A stretch of 64,000 nt of DNA from Cordylochernes scorpioides. Lineage: Eukaryota; Arthropoda; Arachnida; Pseudoscorpiones; Chernetidae. Positions 52,282-62,545 of this stretch are shown here, piece by piece. The translations under genes and the position numbers were made by a program. The notes under the pieces were generated by a model, which worked only from the letters and a program-made list of their open reading frames with translations, was not told the DNA's origin and searched no databases. The stretch spans positions 88,453,774-88,517,773 of the forward strand of contig CP092876.1 in the NCBI GenBank assembly GCA_030710605.1. Reading direction: 5' to 3'. The first letter of the stretch is position 1; each line of letters begins with the position of its first letter.

Positions 52282-54240
52282 ATGAGAGAGAGAAAGAAGA
52301 CGATGTGTGGTGCAGGGATGTGGGCCAATGTCTCAGCGGCCGAGGCGGTGGTGGAAGAAGAAGCGCCGTTCTCGTGGTGGCAGAGCGCGGTGATCGGCGT
52401 GCTGATCGGGGCGTGCATGCTGGTGACCATCGTGGGCAACATCTTGGTACTGGCCGCCTTCCTGCTCGAGCGATCCATTCGCCAGGCCAGCAACTACTTC
52501 ATCGTTTCTCTCGCTCTGAGTGATCTCATGATTGGCGCTGTTTCCATGCCCTTCTTCGCAGCTTACGTCCTGGCAGGTCGCTGGCAGCTAGGTGCCGTGA
52601 CATGTGACCTGTGGCTGGCGATCGACCACACTGTCTGTCTGGTGTCCATCTACACCGTGCTGCTAATCACTATCGACCGCTACTGCTCAGTGGCCATCCC
52701 CACTCGCTACCGCACCTGGAGGACCCGATCCCGAGTGTTGGCAATGCTGGTGGTCACCTGGGTCATCCCGGCGCTCATCTTCTTCATCAGTGTCATGGGC
52801 TGGGAATCCATCATTGGCTTTCGGGACCTCGAGCCTGGGGAATGTGCCGTACAGTTCCTTAAAGATCCTATCTTCAATACATCGCTTATAATCTTCTACT
52901 TCTATCTAACACTCATCATTATGGTTTGTCTCTACACTGGCATTTATAAAAAAGCAAGGGATCTTCATAAAAAGTCAGTAAATAGACAAAAGAGAGTTCA
53001 TTCCATGATCCAAATGAAAAAAGAAAATATACGTATTGAAAAGCGGCGAATTCCTCAATCCCAGAGTGTAATCCTGATGACAGAAAAACCCAAATTGACG
53101 ATGCTGCCTATGACTCGTTCTCAGAATAACATCTGCATGTTTCTCTCGCCCAACACTTCTATCCACAAGAAAGGGTCGTTCAAAAGTTCTGCCAGCGATG
53201 ACACGCTTTCGGACAAATCGGACACCTCTTTCTCCGATTCAGACGACCGTGCCATTCTGTCGAGGAAAAAGAAAGAAGAAAAAGACAAAAACTCAATGGC
53301 TGCTACAGCAGCCAACTTAGGACTGTTCAAGGCCCTGGCAGGGGCTCTTCCAGCCACGGGGAACATCCAACTACCAATGGTCGGCGCCAAGCAAAGTCTT
53401 TTCAACCGTAGCAGAGAGAATCTCACCGGCATTGAAATCAAAGTTGGCCTATCTCCTGATGCAACTTTAGAGAAGAGCGAATCACCAAAACCGAAGCCTT
53501 TCAAGAAACAGGAATCAGTTCAATCTACGGAAGAAAGCACAATTCATTATATCGATGAATTTACCGGTTCTCCAATTAGCGAGGGTTCTTTGAACAGCGA
53601 GGAAATGCCTTTCAAAAATAGTTTGAAGGAAGAAACACAAGTGATTAGCCCTGGTGATGAGTCAGGCCTGGCGACGACTGAATACACTTCAGAGGGCAAA
53701 TCTTCCCCTGATCACGCCGCCATTCAGCAAAAACTAAAAGTCCCCGAGAATATACTTTCCATAGAACCGCACAAAGAGAAAATAATGCCCAAACCAGAAA
53801 TGAAAGTTGAACCTCCTAAAAGAAAAATGCAAACATTGGAAGCTTTAGATACGACAAGATTCAGAAGACCATCTTCGAAGACTTCCTCGTTATCTGGAAC
53901 GAAGATTTCGTTGGTGAGCTCCTTGATTCGAAAGTTGCAACAGGAGCGGCGTAAGATGGAGCGGCGACGTAACGCCAAGTCTGAGAATAGAGCTCGGAAG
54001 GCTCTGCGCACCATTTCCTTCATCCTTGGAGCCTTCGTAGCCTGCTGGACTCCATACCACATCCTCGCTCTGGTCGAAGGCTTCTGTCACCAGGGCTGTG
54101 TCAACCATCACCTCTTCTACTTCTCCTACTTCCTGTGCTACGCCAACAGCCCCATCAACCCGTTCTGCTACGCCCTGGCTAACCAACAGTTCAAAAAGAC
54201 CTTTTATCGCATCCTTCGAGGAAACCTCAAGAAAACTTAG
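52282..54240 (+). CDS. mAChR-B: Muscarinic acetylcholine receptor, B-type (copy 2)
   Basis: This 652-residue frame has the same domain plan and motifs as copy 1 (D115, DRY 132-134, CWTPYH, NPFCY). I count about 26 nucleotide differences from copy 1. All are synonymous except one Leu to Met change in the third intracellular loop (KIMPKPEMK). The AATAAA at 54272-54277 is kept. A copia element sits 115 bp downstream of the stop codon. Confidence 0.87.
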   Translation: MRERKKTMCGAGMWANVSAAEAVVEEEAPFSWWQSAVIGVLIGACMLVTIVGNILVLAAFLLERSIRQASNYFIVSLALSDLMIGAVSMPFFAAYVLAGRWQLGAVTCDLWLAIDHTVCLVSIYTVLLITIDRYCSVAIPTRYRTWRTRSRVLAMLVVTWVIPALIFFISVMGWESIIGFRDLEPGECAVQFLKDPIFNTSLIIFYFYLTLIIMVCLYTGIYKKARDLHKKSVNRQKRVHSMIQMKKENIRIEKRRIPQSQSVILMTEKPKLTMLPMTRSQNNICMFLSPNTSIHKKGSFKSSASDDTLSDKSDTSFSDSDDRAILSRKKKEEKDKNSMAATAANLGLFKALAGALPATGNIQLPMVGAKQSLFNRSRENLTGIEIKVGLSPDATLEKSESPKPKPFKKQESVQSTEESTIHYIDEFTGSPISEGSLNSEEMPFKNSLKEETQVISPGDESGLATTEYTSEGKSSPDHAAIQQKLKVPENILSIEPHKEKIMPKPEMKVEPPKRKMQTLEALDTTRFRRPSSKTSSLSGTKISLVSSLIRKLQQERRKMERRRNAKSENRARKALRTISFILGAFVACWTPYHILALVEGFCHQGCVNHHLFYFSYFLCYANSPINPFCYALANQQFKKTFYRILRGNLKKT

Positions 54241-54271
54241 ATATGACAATCACACAATTCCATGTAGACCC

Positions 54272-54277
54272 AATAAA
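54272..54277 (+). promoter_or_regulatory. Polyadenylation signal of receptor copy 2
   Basis: AATAAA lies 32 bp after the stop codon, at the position conserved with copy 1. The copia begins beyond it, so the message end should be unaffected. Confidence 0.5.
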
Positions 54278-54355
54278 ATTTTATTAGAATTTTATACTGA
54301 CTACTTCCTTTTCTGTAAACATATAAAGACTAAAAACAAAATTCTAAAATAAAAC

Positions 54356-57300
54356 TGTTGTACATATTTTAATTATTTGTTACCACAGAGTGTGTGTAAG
54401 CTCACGGGTAAATAGGCGCTAAAAAACAAGAAAAAAAAGGAGTTCCTTTGTTTCAATATAAGTTTCCTTTTTATATTTTGTTATCTCTCTTGTTAATCAA
54501 TAAATATAATGTTTAATTAATAATTATTGGAATCAGTTTCATTAATAATTCTAAGCAAAGTCAACAATTGGTAGCAGATGTTGGTTTATTGATATAAAGC
54601 TCAAAAACGAAAATATTCAATCTGAAGATTAAGCAAGAAGTTTATTCTGATCGGTAAACTGAAGCACTTATAAGAAGATTAAAGGTATTTATATAGATTA
54701 AGTTAAATTATATCTATATATTGTATGTTTAAAAGCTACCCAATATTTAAATAAATTTAAAATATATATTTGTTTTAAATTATATATTGGTTTGTTTATA
54801 TTAGCTCAAAAGACGAAAATGGCTGAATATAATGTTTTATCCCAAACAAAAATCGAACCATTAACAGGAAATAATTATCAAATATGGGCGTTGAAAATCG
54901 GCGCAGTTCTGAGAGGAAGAAAATTATTTAAATGTGTAATTTCAGATCCAGAACCTGATATGGAAGACAAAAGTTCTTGGGAGATTTGGAGTGATAAAAA
55001 TGATGAAGCTTTTGGGATAATCATCACTACGTTGACAAATGAACAAGCTGGAATGTTCATAGGAGAAACAAATGCTAAGAAAGTATGGGACTCACTGAGA
55101 AAAACATACACAGGCAATTTGGAAGATAAAATTATTGATATAGGCTTAGAATTAAAGAACATTAGAATGAAAGATAATGAAACTGTAGATGAATATATAA
55201 CAAGGGCAAAAAATATTGCTGCTAGAAGTTCATCATTAGGGCATCAATTTCCCTCAAGAGAACTTTCATTTCATATTGTCAGAGGCATACATCCAAGGTA
55301 TGAAAATATTGCTATTGTCTTACGATCAAAGAGAGAGGCAACAATTGAAGAGATTCAACAAACTCTAAGAGAAGAGGAGTCAAGAAGAAATATGAGATTA
55401 AATCAACCGGTTGAGAATGGGCATGAACAAGCATACAGAATTAAAAATAGAAAAGTCCAACAATTTCAGCCAAAAAGATGTTTTGTTTGTAATAAAAAGG
55501 GACATCTAGCTAATGATTGCTGGTTTCGAGATAAACAGAAACAAGGATACCAAAAGAAATGGAATCCTGGTTATAGAAATCACAAATACAGTAGGGAACA
55601 TTCAAATAACCTAGTGGATACTATGAAAAGTGGAATTAATGAGCAAGCATTTGAAACATATGTAAAAGAATTTGAAGATTCACCAGATGAGAGAAATGAT
55701 AGACAAATATGGTGTATAGATTCAGGATGCACCGCACATCTAACCCCAAACCTAACTTTGATGGAAAATGTGGTAGATTATGAAAGTGAAATCAACCTAG
55801 CTGAAAAGGGCAAAACTACCCAAGCCATAGCCAAAGGAGATATGAGACTTACTACATGCACAAGTGAAGGCCAAGAAAATATTCGCATCAAAGATATCTT
55901 ACATGTACCAAGTTTAAGGAATCATTTCTTGTCAGTATACGAATTAGTCAACAAGGGAAATTCAGTTATTTTCAATAAGGATGGAGCAAAAATTTATAAT
56001 GAAGGGAATGATTTAGTTGCTGAAGCATATATTAAAGATAGAATGTTTATGATGGAAACAAAACAAAGAAATGTACCAATAGCAAAAAATGAAAATGTCA
56101 TGGTTATAAATACACATTTATCAAATAAAAATAGCAATATAAGTTTATGGCATAAGAGATTAAACCATATAAATGAAGAATACATGAAAAAAATGATTCA
56201 AGGACATATTGTAAGAGGATTGGATCTAAAATTCGAAAGGTTACCAGAGTGCGAAGCATGCATAATGGGAAAACTGGTGCAGAAGCCATATAATATTACA
56301 GAAAATTATACAGTTAAGCCCCTGCAGTTGATTCATATGGATTTATGTGGACCAATGCCATGTCAATCTTTAGGAGGATCTAAGTATTTCCTTGTTATAG
56401 TAGATGATTACAGTAGAAGAATCTTTGTATATTTCCTGAGATCAAAAGATGAGACCTTTGAAAGATTTGAAGAATTTAAAGCAAGAGCCGAAAACGAATT
56501 AAGTCTTAGAATAAAAGATGTAAGAACGGACAATGGAACTGAATTTTGTAACTCTAGATTTGAAGGACTTTTCAAGAGAAGTGGGATCCATCACCAACTC
56601 ACCACAACATACTCACCACAAAGTAATGGAGTCGCAGAGAGAGTGAATAGGACTCTTATAGATACAGCGAGAACCTTACTAATTGACTCAAAATTACCCA
56701 TGAAGTTTTGGGCAGAGGCAATTGCTACAGCTACATACATTAAGAATTGTACACCCCACAGGTCTATCAAGCAAAATACCCCTATGCAGAGATGGAATGG
56801 CAGGAAACCATCGGTCAAACACATTCGAATATTTGGATGTTTAACACATTGGCTTGAGAGCAAACCAAGAAGAAACAAGTTTTCACCAAAGGGTAGAAAG
56901 GGAATATTTATTGGTTATTCCATTAAAAGAAAAGCCTACAGAATATATGATATAATGACAAAAAGAATCCATGAAGTCAGATCAGTAAAATTTAGTGAAG
57001 ATAAGAGAGGAATTGATTATGCAAATGATATTCAGGAAGATACTAATTGTGATAATTTGACCTATAAAGGAAATTGTGAAGAAATAGTTGCTGAAGACTT
57101 TCTTATCTTGAAAGAAGACAATCCTGTCACAGAGAGTAAAATGAAGTCTCAGGAGGATACTTCAGTAAAACTAGGTGGTGACTGTGAAAATTACTCATCA
57201 CAAACTGAACCGATACAGGAAAGATGTGTAAAAGGAGGAAGAAAGAAAGGAGAAACAAAGAGCATCTTAGAAGAACGGCACAAAGCAAGACTTGAAGAAC

Positions 57301-59151
57301 AAGAAAGGAAATTGATTGAAGAAGGAGTTCGACGCTCACAAAGAATAAAGGATAGGAATAATGCAAACTTAATTATGGAAATTGATCATTATATTCCGGA
57401 GAACTTTAAAGAAGCAATGGATAGTGGAGAAAGAAATGAATGGCACAAAGCAATGGAAGATGAGCTCAGTGAGATAGAGAAACATAAAGTATGGACACTA
57501 GTACCAAGGGGAAATGGTATGAAAGTCATCAATAGTAAATGGGTCTACAGTACGAAGAAAACACCAACTGACGGCATATATAAACGAAAGGCCAGACTGG
57601 TTGCTGTTGGATGCAATCAAAGATATGGTGTGGACTATAAGGAATCTTTTTCACCTGTACTCAAAAAGGAAAGCTTGCGAACAATAGTAGCTCTTGCAAC
57701 ACAACAAAATTTAACCATAAAGACTTATGATGTGAAGACAGCTTATCTCTATGGTGAGTTAAAAGAGACAGTATACATGAGACAACCAGATGGTTTTATA
57801 CAAAAAGGAGAAGAAAACAAAGTGTGTAAATTGGAAAAAAGCCTGTATGGTCTACCACAATCAGGAAAATGTTGGAACAAAAAGATCAATGAAATTTTAT
57901 ACCAGTTGGGAATGATTAGAACCAAATGTGATCCATGTGTCTATAAACTCCAGAGAGGAGAAGAGTATGCAATAATGGGTCTATATGTAGATGATCTCAT
58001 CATTGCTGGAACTAGTAAGGAAATTAATGACAACCTAGCCTCAGAAATAGAAAAATATGTTACTCTAACAGAAAAGAAAGATAGCGAACCATTTATTGGA
58101 ATTGAAATAAAAAGGGAAGAAGATGGATTTTATCTATCTCAGACTCATTATATTGATACAATTCTTCACAGATTTGGACTGGAAGAATGCAACAGTGTGC
58201 AGACACCTGGAGATCAAAATCAAAATTTGGATGAATATTTGGACTCTAAGCCAGTAGATAAAACTGTATACCAGGAAATGATTGGATCACTAATGTACCT
58301 CTCTACGGGTACTCGACCGGACATATCCTTCAACGTCAGCAATTTATCACAGTATAGTAATGATCCAAGAGAAATACACTTAACTGGAGTTAAAAGGATT
58401 TATAGATATCTGAAGGGAACAAGAGATAACATGTTGGCATATAAGTCAAAAGACAACAATATCACAATAAGTACTGATGCGAGCTGGTGCACAACCCGAG
58501 ACGCAAAATCCTATTCAGGCTATACAGTCAAACTTGGCAACAACTTAATAAACTGGAGAAGTAGTAAGCAAAATTTAGTAGCCTTGTCTACATGTGAAGC
58601 AGAACTTATTTCAATATGTGAAGGCATTTCAGAAGTATTATGGTTAAAGGGATTACTTGAAGAACTTTGTGAAAATTTAACTTTCCCAATTACCTTGAAA
58701 AGTGACAGCCAGGCTGCAATAAACTGGATACAATCTGACAAGATTACTTCACGAACAAAGCACATAAACCGAAAGTATTATTTTGTGAAAGAGGAAATTC
58801 AAAATGGAATCAAGCTGGAATACACTAAAAGTGAAGACATGGAGGCGGATATACTAACGAAGAGTCTACCTAAGGACAAACTACGGAAATGTGCAGATAG
58901 CCTTGGACTTGCTGATTAGGGCTTACACACAGGGGAGCGTGTGTTGTACATATTTTAATTATTTGTTACCACAGAGTGTGTGTAAGCTCACGGGTAAATA
59001 GGCGCTAAAAAACAAGAAAAAAAGGAGTTCCTTTGTTTCAATATAAGTTTCCTTTTTATATTTTGTTATCTCTCTTGTTAATCAATAAATATAATGTTTA
59101 ATTAATAATTATTGGAATCAGTTTCATTAATAATTCTAAGCAAAGTCAACA
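54356..59151 (+). mobile_element. Intact copia-type LTR retrotransposon
   Basis: LTRs at 54356-54566 and 58942-59151 begin TGTTGTACAT and end AAAGTCAACA. They differ only in the length of one A run. The 5-bp duplication AAAAC is at 54351-54355 and 59152-59156, and copy 1 has the empty site with AAAAC once near 4575. TTGGTAGCAGATG after the 5' LTR is the primer site and ACACAGGGGAG precedes the 3' LTR. The insertion is young. Confidence 0.92.
54819..58919 (+). CDS. Copia gag-pol polyprotein, intact
   Basis: From ATG 54819 there are 1366 residues without interruption. Gag has the knuckle CFVCNKKGHLANDC (about 221). Protease has WCIDSGCTAH (about 298). Integrase has CEACIMGK and the Asp/Asp/Glu core (DLCGPM, RTDNGTEF, NGVAERVN at about 508, 568, 604). 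Reverse transcriptase has LYVDDLIIAG (about 1056). RNase H ends with CEAELISICE and EADILTKSL. The order protease-integrase-RT-RNase H is that of Ty1/copia. Confidence 0.9.
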   Translation: MAEYNVLSQTKIEPLTGNNYQIWALKIGAVLRGRKLFKCVISDPEPDMEDKSSWEIWSDKNDEAFGIIITTLTNEQAGMFIGETNAKKVWDSLRKTYTGNLEDKIIDIGLELKNIRMKDNETVDEYITRAKNIAARSSSLGHQFPSRELSFHIVRGIHPRYENIAIVLRSKREATIEEIQQTLREEESRRNMRLNQPVENGHEQAYRIKNRKVQQFQPKRCFVCNKKGHLANDCWFRDKQKQGYQKKWNPGYRNHKYSREHSNNLVDTMKSGINEQAFETYVKEFEDSPDERNDRQIWCIDSGCTAHLTPNLTLMENVVDYESEINLAEKGKTTQAIAKGDMRLTTCTSEGQENIRIKDILHVPSLRNHFLSVYELVNKGNSVIFNKDGAKIYNEGNDLVAEAYIKDRMFMMETKQRNVPIAKNENVMVINTHLSNKNSNISLWHKRLNHINEEYMKKMIQGHIVRGLDLKFERLPECEACIMGKLVQKPYNITENYTVKPLQLIHMDLCGPMPCQSLGGSKYFLVIVDDYSRRIFVYFLRSKDETFERFEEFKARAENELSLRIKDVRTDNGTEFCNSRFEGLFKRSGIHHQLTTTYSPQSNGVAERVNRTLIDTARTLLIDSKLPMKFWAEAIATATYIKNCTPHRSIKQNTPMQRWNGRKPSVKHIRIFGCLTHWLESKPRRNKFSPKGRKGIFIGYSIKRKAYRIYDIMTKRIHEVRSVKFSEDKRGIDYANDIQEDTNCDNLTYKGNCEEIVAEDFLILKEDNPVTESKMKSQEDTSVKLGGDCENYSSQTEPIQERCVKGGRKKGETKSILEERHKARLEEQERKLIEEGVRRSQRIKDRNNANLIMEIDHYIPENFKEAMDSGERNEWHKAMEDELSEIEKHKVWTLVPRGNGMKVINSKWVYSTKKTPTDGIYKRKARLVAVGCNQRYGVDYKESFSPVLKKESLRTIVALATQQNLTIKTYDVKTAYLYGELKETVYMRQPDGFIQKGEENKVCKLEKSLYGLPQSGKCWNKKINEILYQLGMIRTKCDPCVYKLQRGEEYAIMGLYVDDLIIAGTSKEINDNLASEIEKYVTLTEKKDSEPFIGIEIKREEDGFYLSQTHYIDTILHRFGLEECNSVQTPGDQNQNLDEYLDSKPVDKTVYQEMIGSLMYLSTGTRPDISFNVSNLSQYSNDPREIHLTGVKRIYRYLKGTRDNMLAYKSKDNNITISTDASWCTTRDAKSYSGYTVKLGNNLINWRSSKQNLVALSTCEAELISICEGISEVLWLKGLLEELCENLTFPITLKSDSQAAINWIQSDKITSRTKHINRKYYFVKEEIQNGIKLEYTKSEDMEADILTKSLPKDKLRKCADSLGLAD

Positions 59152-59336
59152 AAAACACACAAACAATAACTTAAAATAGAAAACATTAAATGGTTACAAA
59201 TAATAGAAAGTGTGAACATTGTCAATATTTAAGTATATTCCATAAAAAAAGAACTATATGTAAAGTAGAAACAAAATGTAATACAATCTAATCAAAGTGC
59301 AATTATGCAAATTTGCTAATTAGATTTGATCGTAGA

Positions 59337-59395
59337 GGTACAGCCTGCACCAAGCTGGCGAGGGCCAACAGCCCGAGACGCGTACATGGTTGGCT
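59337..59395 (+). ncRNA. Decayed hammerhead (copy 2 of 4764)
   Basis: The core reads CTGGCGA and GAGAC, so it is inactive by sequence. Stem I 3' strand is ACATGGT here against ACATCGT in copy 1. Confidence 0.55.
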
Positions 59396-59892
59396 TTTCT
59401 TGATTAATCAAGAAATTGGGGTGACCGAATATCATAGAACAAGTTAAATCAACGTTTAGTTTATTCCTGTTCTACTAGATGGCGCTATGCCATCAAAAAT
59501 GCTCTACCTTGATTCTTTTGTACCATGTTAGATTAAAATATTTCATTTTTACATTCTATTAATGGTGTTTATAACTTGCATTTTGTAGCCACTAATGAAA
59601 ATGTGGCAGATGATTTTATTAAAACTTTAACAAATAAAAAAACATCACATATTAATACAATTTGTAAATATGTAAAGATAACTTTAATAAACATATGTGT
59701 AAATATATTCATTAATCATTATATATTTATGTAAAATGTGGGTTGGAAACAAAAGCTTTTGTATAAGTAACAACTATGGGGAGGTAACGCCATCTATCTT
59801 TGATTTTTTAAACTGTTTATATTTCTGATAGAAATTTTTTTTATATTGAATTAAAGAGAGGATTTATTGGGTGAAATAATTCAAACAAATAA

Positions 59893-59894
<2 letters not shown>

Positions 59895-59937
<43 letters not shown>
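59895..59937 (+). repeat. CT microsatellite
   Basis: About 20 CT repeats occur here. Copy 1 has only GGTCTCTAC at the same place (near 5325). Confidence 0.85.
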
Positions 59938-59938
<1 letters not shown>

Positions 59939-60000
59939 ACTTCAATGAATAAATATGTTTTGTTTATATATTATTTAATGTAAAAAAATAATTTTTAAAA

Positions 60001-60112
60001 ATAATAAAAAATGGTCAGGTGTTGATATTAAATTAGGCATATCATGACAACCAATAAGAGCGAGTATATGCCTCTCTGTTTTTAATATCAACATCTGACC
60101 TCTTTTATTATT
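60001..60112. mobile_element. Foldback MITE (copy 2)
   Basis: This is the counterpart of 5390-5501, with slightly more mismatched arms. Confidence 0.55.
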
Positions 60113-60212
60113 TATTTTACATGTTAAGCGTATTTACGCAAGTTTGGCCTTAAATACCCTTTTCTTGATTTCTCAAGAAACCTCTGGAAACCAAAAGAAT
60201 TTTGGTCGCAGT

Positions 60213-60270
60213 GGTACAGCCTGCACCACGCTGACGAGGGCCAACAGCTCGAAACGCGTTCGTGGTTCTA
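60213..60270 (+). ncRNA. Hammerhead ribozyme, apparently intact
   Basis: Stem I is ACCACG (60225-60230) with CGTGGT (60261-60266) and the core is CTGACGA (60231-60237). Stem II is four pairs including one G-U. GAAA is at 60251-60254 and U is at the cleavage position 60260. All required core bases are kept, unlike its paralogue near 5621. Confidence 0.7.
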
Positions 60271-60526
60271 TTTTCTTGATTTATCAATAAAATAGGTCAG
60301 CCAAATATCAGGGAACAGGTTAAATCAACGTTTAGTTGATTTCTGTTCCACTAGATGGCGCTCTACCATCTAAAAAACGCTCACGCTAATGGTCAGGTTA
60401 TATATCTAATTTGTATAATTTAATGGAGATTAAAAACTTATTTATGGGAACTACCTTTATGATATAGAGCCTTTTTTTTTCCAGTTTCAGAAGTTTTTCA
60501 AACTTAAGAAGACAGTTTATAACTTA

Positions 60527-60745
60527 GGTTTATATAAAAGGGCGTACCTGGATCTGTAAAAGAAAAAAAAAATTTTCTTAAAATATTTCGAGAGAGTGCT
60601 CCCTCTTTATCAATCACTGTGCAATAAATTGATAAAGAGGGAGCAATCTCTCGAAATATTTAAAGAAAAAAAATTTTTTTTTTCTTTTACAGATCCAGGT
60701 ACGCCCTTTTATATAATCTTAATTAATGGATCGCCTTTTGACTCA
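60527..60745. mobile_element. Foldback insert only in copy 2
   Basis: AGTTTATAACTTA flanks it (60514-60526 and 60746-60758). Long inverted arms start TTATATAAAAGGGCGTACCT and include CTCGAAATATTT; a non-palindromic 30-bp tail follows. A 13-bp duplication is long for a DNA transposon and points to a retro-type insertion. Confidence 0.6.
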
Positions 60746-61030
60746 AGTTTATAACTTAATTAATTTTTTTACTGATTAAAAAAGAACTGTCATAGAGAGA
60801 TCGGCATCCTCAACAGCGAATCATTTTTTAATTCTTATTCGGGTAAAATATCAAAGATATCAACTTCTCAAAGTTAATGTCATCAAGCGTAAAACACACG
60901 TCATCTCTAACTATTGTTCCTAGGCCATGTTGTATTTTGCGAATTTCCACACTCAATTTCACCAGTACACATCTAGTTGTAAAGAAAAAGGAATCTCCTG
61001 ATCATGCAACTAAAAGTTGATGATGGTTTA

Positions 61031-61274
61031 TTTTGAGGGTTCAGGCGAGAATCCTCACGCCACTTCGCGCCTGGCGGCGCCAGTGTGGCGGTGGGAACCG
61101 GCCGAGACTGGAACACGGCAGTTGGGTCTCGGTTTTGGCGGCGAGCGGAAGTATATCCGCGTCTGGCTGTGTGTGGTGTTCTCCTTATGTTCCGGCACTG
61201 GTTATAAATAAAACCGGTACCAAGGGAGCTCCGACGACTCAGAGTGGATTATTGACAAAACAACGGGCACAACA
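61031..61274 (+). mobile_element. GC-rich insert, possible solo LTR (copy 2)
   Basis: This is the counterpart of 6183-6426, with GTTTA at 61026-61030 and 61275-61279. Confidence 0.4.
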
Positions 61275-61349
61275 GTTTACGCCATCTGTCGGAAAAAAAT
61301 ATCAACTAATCTTTGATTTTTAATTATTCCAGAATTGGCCATTTTTTAA

Positions 61350-61407
61350 AGCACAGCTTGCACCACGCTGACCGGGGCCAACAGCCCGAAACGCGTACGT
61401 GGTTAGC
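61350..61407 (+). ncRNA. Hammerhead with mutated core (copy 2)
   Basis: It has the same CTGACCG core as 6501-6560. The unit continues to about 61540 (GATAGATGGCGCAAGGCATC) because no LTR interrupts it here. Confidence 0.55.
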
Positions 61408-61540
61408 TTTTCTTGATTAATCAAGAATGGGTATTTGTGGCCAATTCTTGATTATTTAAAAACCAACGATTAGTTAATATTCATTCTGATAGATGGCGCA
61501 AGGCATCAGCAACTTTTAGTTTCACAATCAGGAGACGTCT

Positions 61541-61786
61541 TTTCCAACCTGATTACATTTTGTACTATTTTATATTGTTGTAGTGCCAACACATCTATGT
61601 GATCAACTCAGATTGCGACTCTTTACGCAAAATACTCTTCCATCACATTTAATAAATGATTCTCATTGATTGATGCAATAAGTAAAAGCAAGCGAATTTT
61701 TCCAAATACTTTGTAACAAACAGCTGGAAATTTTTACATTCTCCTATTGGGTACTTCGTCGGCACATGAATCATTACGTTAAAGAG
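61541..61786. other. No identified feature
   Basis: AT-rich spacer before the SINE. Confidence 0.25.
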
Positions 61787-61965
61787 TCGGTGGATGAGTG
61801 GGTAACATCCTTGATTCCCGACAGCCATGAACAGGGATTGAAGTTCGCCAAAATTTCATTTTGTTTCAATATGTGAATAACCTTCACATATTATTCATTG
61901 TTGCAAATATCATAAACTAGGTTGCTCTCTTGTTGAGCGGTACCTAATAAAGTGATTTTGGAACA
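61787..61965 (+). mobile_element. tRNA-derived SINE (family A), diverged copy
   Basis: GTCGGTGGATGAGTGGGTAA and ACAGGGATTGAAG correspond to the tRNA-like head, and TTGAGCGGTACCTAATAAAG to the tail. It is more diverged than the other three copies. Confidence 0.7.
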
Positions 61966-62545
61966 AGAACAATAATCATTACAACAAATACATGAGTTAA
62001 TTCGGTTTTACAATTTCTCTCGAACTGCGCTCCTGGATTTACAGAACTGACTGTTCAGTGTCGGCCTCCGTCCTGAGACAACGACAAGTTCCATCTTGAG
62101 GTGGACAACACCAGCCATCACCTCGGCGTGCCCACTCTGTAGAATATTTTATAAAATCAATAAGAAATCTTGGGCTAGGTTTCTTTTTACACATTTTTAT
62201 TTCTCGAGTTTTGAGCCAAAATGCCCTTCAACATGGAGAACTTAGAAGTATTACTTCTGGCCATTTATAAAATACTGAATACAAGTTTATATTTGAGAAA
62301 CAGTTACCTAGGAATTATATTAATATATAGATTATTTGCCAGGGATATATATTTTTATATAAATATATATACTAAAATCTATTTTACATATTTAAAAAAG
62401 TATATATAATATAATTCTATTACTGTAAAATTTGCATACTTAGCTATTTTATGAACTTATGTATGATTGGGTTTTAACTATATGCAAAGTGGCAGTTTGC
62501 GAGGGAAGAAATGAAGAAAGAGTGTGACAACCATAGGTAACCTGT
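61966..62545. other. Unassigned, with a GC-richer block
   Basis: 62030-62142 is GC-richer than its flanks. An acceptor-like TGGATTTACAG (62043) and a plus frame ending DNDKFHLEVDNTSHHL...TAG at 62140 are suggestive of a terminal exon, but frames conflict and no family is recognised. The rest is AT-rich. Confidence 0.2.

Larger units (their letters stand above)
49554..61470 (+). repeat. Segmental duplication, copy 2
   Basis: This is the counterpart of 1-6628. It differs mainly by three insertions absent from copy 1 (51705-51916, 54356-59151 and 60527-60745) and by an expanded CT microsatellite. Point divergence in the receptor is about 1.3 per cent. Confidence 0.9.

Noticed and set aside
54792..54818. 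Copia protein start at 54792
   Set aside because: It is a TTG; the first ATG in frame is 54819.
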